Shown here in pieces: positions 56,430 through 64,000 of a DNA stretch of 64,000 bases. Origin of the DNA: Crocodylus rhombifer (lineage: Eukaryota; Chordata; Crocodylia; Crocodylidae); the NCBI GenBank assembly GCA_038503035.1, contig JAVSML010024588.1, positions 233,030 through 297,029 on the forward strand, in the 5' to 3' direction. Below the pieces are notes generated by a model, which searched no databases, had not been told where the DNA came from, and was given only the letters and a program-made list of their open reading frames with translations. Numbering within the stretch: position 1 is the first letter of the stretch; each line of letters opens with the position of its first letter. Both the position numbers and the translations under genes were made by a program.

Positions 56430-57960
56430 AGATCATCGGATCATAGGAAAGTAAGACTGGAAGGGAGCTCTCAAGGTTGTCTAATGCAGACTTGTGCTCA
56501 AGGCAAGATTATTTTTGACTAAAACAGCCAAGCAAAGTGTCTGTACAAACTGTTCTTCAAAAATTCTAAGGTTGGAAATTCAACAATTTCTCTAAACAGC
56601 TTGTTCCAATGGTTGAATACCCTCCTAGACAAAAATTTCACTTCTTTCCTTCATCAAGCTGAAGCTTGAGGCCACTGCTCCTGCTCCTGTCCCCTATAGC
56701 CACAGAGAAAAGCTAAATTCTAATTGCCCTCCAGGGATTTTGATAACAGTCTTAAATCCCCCCACAGTTGTCTCTTCTCCAGATTATAACCCTAGCTCTT
56801 TCAGCCTTTCTTCATAAATCTTGCCTCCCAGAATGCTAAACATTTTTGTTACTCTGTGCTGGGCTTTTTCTAAACTGTCCAAATCCTTCTTGAAGTACAG
56901 GCCCCAAAACTAGACATAGTACTCCGGTGCTGAATAGAGTGGAACAGTCACTTCCCTTGAGTTGCAAATGACACTCCTGTTACTATAACCAAGTATTCTG
57001 TTGGCTTTTTTTGCATCAAGACCACACTGTTGGCTCATATTAATCTTATGGTTCACTGTGACCCCTGGGTTCTTCTCTGCAGTACTTCCATCCCAAGTGT
57101 AGTACTTCACATTTTTTTGTTTGTTTGTTTAATCTCATCTGGTGGATTGTGGACCATTTCTCCAGCCTATTCAGGTCATTCTATATTTTAGACCTACATT
57201 CCAGAGTATCTGCAACACCACCGAACTTGGTATCATCCACAAAAGTGTGCACTCAGTCCTGTCAGCCAAATGATTAATAGCAATATTAAACAATATTGAA
57301 CCCAGGACAGACCTCTGGGGAACCCCATTTGATACCCAACTAAAAACTGAACCATGAATGACTTGATGAGTTCAATGATTATATGAACTCTTATTTATAA
57401 ACTTATATATCTACCTTCTAGTACTTTCATCTAGTCTGTGTTTCTTTAGCTTGCTAATGGAATGTTGTGAACAGTGTCAAAAGCCTTGCTAAAGTCAAGG
57501 TGTATCACATCCACTGCTCTACCCCTGTCCATAAAGCCTATTACTGTTTTATAAAAACAAATCAGGTCGGTAGGCTACAACTTGCTCTTGAATCCCTGGT
57601 AGCTGTTCTTGATCAATTTGTTCTCCTCTAGGTGCTTCATAATGGATTCCTTGAGGACCATGATCTTTCCAGGTATGGAGGTCAGATGAATGAATGGTCT
57701 GTGGTTCCTCAGATATTCCTTCTTCCTTTTCTTAAAGGTGGGTGCTATGCTTGCCCTTTTCCAGTCACTCAGGACTTCATCTGACCCCCATGAGTTCTCA
57801 GATAGGGTAGCCAATGTCTACAATTACTTCCACATTTTAGAGGGCATCCCTCCCTTTAGAGGGCATCTGGCCCTGCCAACTTGAAAGCATCTAGCTTATC
57901 TAGATAATCCCTAACCTGTTCTTCTACTACTTTAAATTGTTTGCCTCCTTCCCTATGTTT
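56430..57960 (-). mobile_element. CR1 LINE, 5'-truncated, minus strand
   Basis: 3' tail at about 56430-56460 (ATCATCGGATCATAGGAAAG), followed on the minus strand by C-terminal and RT coding, extending to the EQVRDYLDKLDAF-like linker near 57885-57935. Boundaries are approximate. Near neighbours are hAT copy E on the left and a Penelope-like fragment on the right. Confidence 0.85.
56900..57935 (-). pseudogene. CR1 ORF2 reverse transcriptase remnant
   Basis: From right to left: EQVRDYLDKLDAF, a SDWKRASIAPTFKKRKKEYL region (57690-57755) where the family has DWKxANVxPIFKKG, LTSIPGKI, HLEENKLIKNS, then motif A as VIHLDFSKAFDTV (~57465-57510), an RSVLGSILFNIAIN block (~57270-57315), no intact FADD box, and KNPGVTVNHKINMSQQCGLD (~57025-57085). 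Stops and frame changes throughout. Dead. Confidence 0.82.
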
Positions 57961-58204
57961 CCAGCCAGCTTCACTTACCACTTGGTATCTGCCCCTGTAG
58001 CCAACTCAGCATAGTAAAATAAATTGTTGTGGCTTCAAAACAACCTCCTAACCTTGCCAAACTCATCATCAGAAGCAAACTCCTGGCTGCCCAACAGTCA
58101 TCAAGTGGGATATAGTCTTGCCTTAGCAAGAAATGTTTAACTGGTCAGCACATCTCCACTGCCACTACAATCAACACCCCACATAATGAAACCATCAGAA
58201 TCCA

Positions 58205-58300
58205 TAGTTCCAATATGTCTGATCCAATGCACCAAAGGCTGTCATGGAAACTATGTGGATGAAACTAAATAACAACTAAACACCACAATGAACTCCCACT
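58205..58300 (+). pseudogene. Penelope-like GIY-YIG endonuclease remnant
   Basis: The frame reads VPICLIQCTKGCHGNYVDET, then K, a stop, then QLNTTMNSH and another stop. In Penelope-like proteins the C-terminal GIY-YIG nuclease has VYLIxCTKC...YVGET...RxxxH. Here the Gly of YVG is Asp, and two stops follow within 20 codons. It would have nicked DNA during retrotransposition. Only about 35 codons are left. Confidence 0.65.
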
Positions 58301-58695
58301 GAGAATATATAAAGGACAGAAGCATGCATACATTATTAGAAATATGTTTCTTGTAAAACAGCTACACCTTCTCTGACCTCACTATCCTTGTGCTCAAGAG
58401 AAATCTACCTCATATGTTTAGCAGGCAAACTAGGGAACAAAAATGTGTAAGTTGCCTGGATGCTAAGAAATCAAAGACTTAGTACTGATATTAGTTTCAT
58501 GGCTTATTATAACCCACCTGATCCATGAATTCTCCCCACGCATGCAAGGTGAGAAGACCCTCCTCCCTGTTGATAGGCCTTGATCCCAGTAATCAGTTTC
58601 CTTTTTTCTGATAATTGTTTGTTTACTTCCTCTATGATTTTCTCTCCCTCCTCTTACAACATTTTTTTTACTAAGCTGTGTTGACTCTTACTGTT

Positions 58696-58735
58696 CAGAT
58701 CTGATGAAGAATGCCTTGTTTCTGAAATATTGTCC
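58696..58735 (+). ncRNA. Hammerhead-ribozyme-like motif in Penelope 3' region
   Basis: CTGATGA (58701-58707), a 4-bp stem II AGAA / TTCT (58708-58711 with 58720-58723) closing an eight-base loop, then GAAA (58724-58727). This is the invariant core arrangement of hammerheads, which are known in Penelope-like elements. Stems I and III and the cleavage site are not convincing by eye, so this is a candidate, probably decayed. Confidence 0.35.
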
Positions 58736-58795
58736 AATTCTATCCAAAATACATAGTTGGTCCAGTAAAAAAATATCACCCTAAAAAATCTTTGC

Positions 58796-59314
58796 CTCTT
58801 ATATAAAAGATCTTCATGTGCAAGAGTATACACATGTATAGCTCCTATGACTTTCTGAAATAACGTTTTATTTTTTATATGTTCACATATCCAAATACTA
58901 CTGGGAATGTGTTAATTTTAGGAATTAGTCTGCAAACCTTTAGTCACATGGGTCACATTTGCTTAATTATTGCCATTGAAATTATGCATTTTCCATATCA
59001 AAACCATTAATCTTGGCACTTTTACACATGTAGGGAGTCTTATATCACATACATTTCCAATTTAAATTGATAAGACTTACTACTTACTTGACTACAACAA
59101 CTCTGCATGTGAGCAAAAGATGCAGAATTAGACACACAGGTTCCTGATAACAGTAAGTGGGCTATATCAGCAATGACTTTACAAAGGATAAAATTTAGTA
59201 TCATAAAGTTATTAATTGTAAACATGAAAAATGATTTCCCATTAAAAAGCTCAATTTAGAACTAAATGGAAAGAGATCATATGATGCAATAGACTTCAAT
59301 CTTTCAAATAGACA
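58796..59314. other. Unique AT-rich DNA
   Basis: Nothing recognised. Confidence 0.5.
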
Positions 59315-59397
59315 GATGTCATGCTTAAACCTGCTCATATCTAATCAACAGCCAACACAGCTGTTCATTAGATATGAGCAGGTTTAAGTATGACATC
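59315..59397. mobile_element. Near-perfect hairpin element
   Basis: Arms of 31 bp (59315-59345 and 59367-59397) are inverted repeats with one mismatch, built around TTAAACCTGCTCATATCTAA. The 21-base loop contains a further AACAGC / GCTGTT pair. Probably a tiny foldback MITE; no target duplication identified. Confidence 0.75.
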
Positions 59398-60620
59398 TTC
59401 CATAGAGAAAGTATTAGGAAGTAACTATCCTTCAGAACATTATAAAAGCTAAAAGATGATTGCCACAGTAAATATGGTGTTGGGCACTGATATCATTTTA
59501 GGCCACTTAATTTTTTTTCTGCTTTTGCCTGCAGCTTTCCCTCCAGCATAAAACTTAGCAGCAGAGCTAAAGCTTATGATATGTGCCATTTCTAAGTTTT
59601 TCATGCTGAATCTAGATCTGACCTGCCAGTTTAAAAGAGATTATTTTCATATATGAAAGAGATTATTGCGTTTATGAAGAGATGAGTCAAAAGTGGTCCT
59701 GTGAATGTAAGATTTTGGCCTATTTAAGTAATTATAGTTTAAATAATTAAATTTAAACTATGGTTAACAGATCACCTGTTTGACATGAGTGTTATTACAA
59801 AACACCCATTCAGGATTCAGATCGTTTTCGAATTAGAATTTACCTGGGTGGGAGGGGGATGTAGGGGAGGAGAGAGAAAATATTGGGAGACAGAAATTGC
59901 ACCATTTATTCAGCATTACATTTGACTAAGAACATGGATGGTCATTGTGGGCCCTTTAAGAGTTCTACAATCTCTGCAAGAGTTCTGCAAGATTTTTTTC
60001 ATCCCAGTTTAGGGGTACTGTGAATAGGGAAGAGTGCAAAGGGCAGAAGAGATAATGTAGCTGAAGGGATAGAATAATCCAGCAGATGGATAAAAAAAGT
60101 CTTGGAAGAAACAACTAACAAGGGAATGGGAAGGCAATGAAGAGGAAGTCAGGAATACTGAAAGGGAACGCTACCCTAGGAAATAAGTTTTTACACAGGG
60201 TTTGTTTTATCTCTACTGAATTCTAAGATGCAAGGGCTCATCTGCTCTGAAACTAGAATGATTAATGTGAGTACCTTAGCTCAATTAAGAACTGTAAACT
60301 ATTGGAAGAAAATTATATCTTTTGCACCTACCTGATATCTTAAAGTGTACATTTTAGACACCTCTCCTTTGCCAAAAAAACCCTTTGTTTGGATGGTTAA
60401 ATAATATCTATTTTTTCCTCCAGACAAATGGCCTGGGAAATGTACTGACAATCACTTACCCAATATTGCCCTATATTTTAAAAAAGAAATAATTTTAAGA
60501 ATTAAAGGTATGGAGACAAATAGGCTAGTAATAAGACAGTTTCAAACTTCCATTTTTTAGATTAATAAAGCACTCCTTCAAACTAGAAATGATATGACTG
60601 TGGTGCAAAACTACAAACAA
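59398..60620. other. Unique AT-rich DNA
   Basis: No gene or repeat boundary recognised. Purine-rich patch at 60020-60180. Confidence 0.5.
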
Positions 60621-61330
60621 CTAGGGGTGCCTACAGGCATTTAGGGCCCATGCTCCAACTCACGATGCTTTGTATTATACAAAGTGCCATGAGTTACAGC
60701 CCCTTTCCATGACCCAGTAGACATTCACCTGTTGGGTGGGGGGAGATTAAACTTGCCTGCACCGGCTCTGGCCATAGGTGGGGCTGCTCCAGCAGCCTCT
60801 GAGAAAGCTGCCAAACTGCCCCTCCCCTGAGCCCCCCCCACTCACCCACTCAAGGTCAAGGGCTATCAGCAGGGGAGGGAGGGGAAGGGAGAGGGATCAG
60901 CACAGAGCTGCCAGTTGCTTTGCTTGGCCAGAGCTAAAGGTGGGGGAACAGGGTGGAACAGACTCTTCTTGCCTTGTGGCCCCCCCCAAGCTACTCTAGC
61001 TGGGGGACTGGTGGGGAGCTGGGCCAGGCCCATGAGGTGAGGGGACTCCATTCCACCCTGCCCCACTCCCAGCTCTGGCCAGGCAAAATAGCTGGCAGCT
61101 ATAGCTGCAGCTGCAGCAGCTGCTGCTGTCAAGAAGCCTGGCTAGAGCTGGGTGAGCCCTCAACTCACAGGCCTGGACCGGCTACCTCCAATACCCCACC
61201 TAGGGGGAAAGGGGGAGGTCTGGCTTCCCTCCCCCTTCCTCTCCTTCCCATAATGACAGCTCTACAAAGCCCAAAAATTACCCCTGGAGGGAACACAACA
61301 GTAAGGCACTCTGCTTTAGAGCACCTTTGT
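60621..61330. repeat. GC-rich repeat-like segment with hairpins
   Basis: A GC-rich island in AT-rich DNA. It starts CTAGGGGTGCCTACAGGCAT (60621) and contains a 39-base hairpin (60657-60695: AACTCA..GCTTTGTAT / ATACAAAGTGCCATGAGTT) and another weaker one at 61304-61330. Open frames (60778-60999, 60953-61501) are C/P/A-rich and without domains. Probably a non-autonomous DNA element of unknown family. Confidence 0.4.
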
Positions 61331-63339
61331 CTAATACCTCATTTGACCAGAGTTAATTTTTCATGTGATTGGCCATTTTTAAGTGCTCTGCAGACATGCA
61401 TGTGTGTTATCACAACTGTAGAGTGCTTCCAGGGGCCCAACTATGCAAAAAATGTAACTTGTGTAAGCACTCTGGATTCACTCAATTTAATACGAGATTA
61501 GTAGAATGAGATCTGCAGTTGTCATAGGCAAGTGACCCCGTGTCTGAACAAAATATGTTCTTGTAAAAAGAATGGGATTTATGAGTTAAATCACTGTCTG
61601 TGATCTTGTTTTCTCTTTGATGAAATAAGAGGAAAATGGAACTTGCCATAAATGGGAAATTTTAAATACCGAGCTAATAGAAAAAATCTGTCTTCTTTCT
61701 AACAATTTGGAGCTTGTCCTTTGGTGTGTTTACACTACTTACACAAAGAATAAGGGCCAAAATTAAATGTATTTCCTATTATGTTTTATTGCTGACTGCT
61801 TCATATATCATCATATACTGTTCTGTTTCAATTTATTGTAAACTGGTAGAATGGATAATTGTTTTGTATCTTTTTATAAAAACAATATAAATCATATAAA
61901 TGCTGTTATATTATATATGATTTTTATTGTTCATTGTATTGTTTTGGCAAAAGCTATAAATAAACTACTACTAAAGTCAGTCTGCGAATCAATGATTGTT
62001 AAAACTTCATTAATTTTTTTAACGACCTGTAACATGATCTACAACAACTGATTTGGTTAGATTTATATATTAGATAAAAGAAAAATGTTGCTACTCTTTC
62101 TACTGAGTAGATTTTATAAAGATTATAACTAAATATGGAATTTGTCTGAAATATAGTTATTTTGTAATTTAAGTGTAGGCCAAGGCTGTTCAGTCTTCCT
62201 TCATAACTCTGACAAACTTAACAAAATATACACATGGACTCAGCACCAACTCAAATCTCAGTCTAAATTTTGAGTCTTCAGAGCTAAATCAGATTACATG
62301 CATCTGATCAGAAAGCAAGGAGTATTCCAAAATAAATGTCAGTAAGGAAGTTCTGTGTGGTTCTTATATTCAAAAGAACATGCTGAATGCAAAAACATAT
62401 AAACCAAAACTGTCAAGTTTTAAGAAAGGGGATTTGCACAAGATGGTTCACGCAAATTGGGCAATTTTGTAATTTATGAATGTTTGGTGAGTGTGACTCT
62501 CCATCCTCTATTTGTCAACTTTTGACTACAAATGTTTGCAAAATGTTTTGTAAAATTATCTACTAGTTTAGATTCTATGGTCCCTCAACTTCATTCCAAA
62601 ACACTTATGCAATGTAAAATGAACCCAAAGAAGTTACTGTAGAATCCATCCACTGTAAGATAATTTTTTATTATCATTAAACTGATAAACAGTCCTATAT
62701 TTTCTTTACTGGAAACCACCCTCCCACATTAAAGGAAGGGAGGGAGGGAACATACCAGTAATGTGGTACAGGTGGCATTGTTGACTGAACCTATGCTACA
62801 CCTAATCTTGAACTAAGACATTGGCCTTATCACAGCAGTGTAATAATACAGGAAGTCACCTAAGCTAATGCTTAAGAGAAAGGCTTTCTTCTACACAGAT
62901 CTGAAAGTCTAAACAGATAATATCTGACAAAGATTGAGAGAGAAACTATAGACAAAGTGACTTATCAAGCTGACAAAGCTAGTTAATATTAGAGTCAGGT
63001 CTCTGAGCCTTTGCTATGGCCACTAATAATTCTACCTCTTTAATGTATTGAATAAATCACCAAACTGAACTGAACTTAATAGGTCACCAAAAAAGAAAAA
63101 AGAAGAAAAAAAAAAAGAAGAGGATATATAGTGAGTTTTGAGAAACAGGCAACAAGCCTTAGGTTCCACAGCTGTGCACAAGATAATGGTCAGTATATGA
63201 CAGTAATATTAATACTTTAGATAAAGGATTACTTTGTTTTCCTTTCTGAATGAATGATGGTTTGAGTAGATATCCAACATTGAAAGGCTACAGTGGAGCA
63301 TTGTTACAATATTCAATCATTGGTAATGAAGGTGTAGCT
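61331..63339. other. Unique AT-rich DNA
   Basis: No gene recognised. Contains a short inverted repeat AATCATATA / TATATGATT (61889-61923), a GGGAGG run (62738-62748) and a purine-rich run (63088-63122). Confidence 0.5.
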
Positions 63340-63640
63340 CTTGGGTCAATTACAAAGACACAAAAGGACAATGTGCCCTTGCCTAAGCAGCTGCTTTATG
63401 GAGAATTGGAACACCACAGGCAAAGTCTGTCCAGAAAAGCATTTTGCAGAACCACTAACATTTTATCTTGTTCAGAGAAGGATAAATTGTTTGATAAACT
63501 CATTGGCTTTGAATAGAAACCAATAGCACATGAGGATTATGAAGGTGCAGACCTCTTAGATCAGCAAGAAAAATACACTCAGGATTAAGAAGCAATAGCA
63601 AAGGCAGAAGTCACCAACCATCAAACTGCTACAGCAGTAT
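63340..63640 (+). mobile_element. RTE-like LINE C-terminal fragment
   Basis: Plus-strand coding resembles the very end of RTE-like endonuclease-RT proteins: VPLPKQLLYGELEHHRQSLS (63373-63432; family LPK-LLYGEL-xGKRSxG), then FCRTTN, KLFDKLIGFE, a stop, KPIAHEDYEGADLLDQQEKY and EAIAKAEVTNHQTATA (to ~63640). Frame is kept for most of its length, with two stops. Complements the fragment at 34300-34945, which ends where this one begins. Confidence 0.62.
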
Positions 63641-63846
63641 GGATAATATTTTAGGAAATGGTGTTGATGCTTTGTGTCTCAAATTGGCCTAGTGAGTCAT
63701 TTGCATAATGCATGACTAGAAATTCTTCCATTCATATCTCCTCCAGCAGAGATTGTTAGATGGACTGGCTTTAAAGCCTTGGCTGTCATCCCTCAAACTG
63801 AGAGATTAATATGAGAAAAGATTTCTCCAGAATTTGGGAGTAGTCA

Positions 63847-63933
63847 GATTATAGCTTGATCCATGCCCACCCTCTACTTTTATAATGTGCATGTTGATGT
63901 ATATATAAGGTAGGCATGGATCAAGTTATAATC
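63847..63933. mobile_element. Hairpin element
   Basis: GATTATAGCTTGATCCATGC then CCACC (63847-63871) is answered by GGTAGGCATGGATCAAGTTA then TAATC (63909-63933). About 25-bp arms with two or three mismatches around a 37-base AT-rich loop. Confidence 0.65.
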
Positions 63934-63934
63934 C

Positions 63935-63951
63935 GTGTGTGTATGTATGTA

Positions 63952-64000
<49 letters not shown>
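63935..64000 (+). repeat. GT/GTAT and (AC)n microsatellite, cut by the window end
   Basis: GTGTGTGTATGTATGTAC (63935-63952) followed by an uninterrupted AC run from 63955 to 64000 (23 repeats). The true length is unknown because the window ends. Confidence 0.95.

Larger units (their letters stand above)
58000..58795 (+). mobile_element. Penelope-like retroelement 3' fragment
   Basis: Contains a decayed GIY-YIG endonuclease (58205-58300) and a non-coding 3' region with a CTGATGA...GAAA hammerhead-like core (58701-58727). It ends ATAGTTGGTCCAGTAAAAAA then ATATCACC (58752-58780), wording typical of reptilian Penelope-type 3' ends (GTTGGTCCAATAAAAGATAT). The reverse transcriptase is not present. 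Left boundary approximate. Confidence 0.65.

Noticed and set aside
60778..61501. A 182-codon open frame and neighbours
   Set aside because: Proline/serine/leucine-rich translation of a GC-rich repeat-like island; frames open on both strands; no start context or domain.
63935..64000. CRISPR-like or satellite array
   Set aside because: It is a simple GT/AC microsatellite. No spacer-repeat organisation exists anywhere in the window.

Overview
The window looks like non-coding nuclear DNA of a sauropsid vertebrate, most likely a crocodilian, with a turtle as the main alternative. The base is AT-rich and CpG-poor, with no dense coding. Its interspersed repeats are chiefly CR1 non-LTR retrotransposons, plus hAT-like non-autonomous DNA transposons, solo retroviral LTRs, a Penelope-like element and worn MIR-type SINEs. 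There is no Alu or L1. I recognise no host exon, tRNA or rRNA gene. Nearly every translated stretch that makes sense belongs to a dead transposable element.

Layout: 1-2060 is AT-rich DNA with GC-rich repeat-like ends. A minus-strand CR1 fills 2061-3812. A small inverted-repeat element lies at 4679-4846, a CR1 3' end at 6160-6565 and a hAT element at 6962-7580. The stretch 9225-15425 holds LINE tails, a hairpin element, a CR1 that keeps its ORF1 esterase blocks (14255-14822) and a MIR. A solo LTR with perfect ATTGT duplications occupies 17397-18508. A hairpin (21682-21773), a palindromic hAT element (22512-23276) and a second solo LTR in reverse (23346-23964, ATGGC duplications) follow. A possible mariner-like element lies at 25371-26048 and a long hAT copy at 27526-28841. 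Then come MIR and inverted-repeat elements and an RTE-like LINE fragment (34300-34945).

The most structured part is 36750-47789. A minus CR1 (36750-37755) and a hAT-like MITE with 8-bp duplications (38212-38663) are followed by a three-level nest. A MITE (38684-43826) is split by a minus CR1 (38850-43745), which is itself split by a plus CR1 of about 3.3 kb (39937-43258). That inner CR1 carries the ORF1 esterase end, endonuclease and reverse transcriptase. A third long CR1 lies at 45445-47789. Downstream are MIRs, a half and a whole hAT palindrome (53458-53911, 55623-56393), a minus CR1 (56430-57960) and a Penelope-like fragment with a GIY-YIG remnant and a hammerhead-like motif (58000-58795). 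Further hairpins and a second RTE-like fragment (63340-63640) follow, and an AC microsatellite runs off the end.

The elements do not cooperate as a pathway. All coding elements carry stops, frameshifts or damaged catalytic residues, so none looks mobile. The best candidates for something under-described are the palindromic hAT family (four bounded copies, each with recognisable degenerate 8-bp target duplications), the LTR with an internal 107-bp duplication, the Penelope hammerhead candidate and several nearly perfect hairpin elements.
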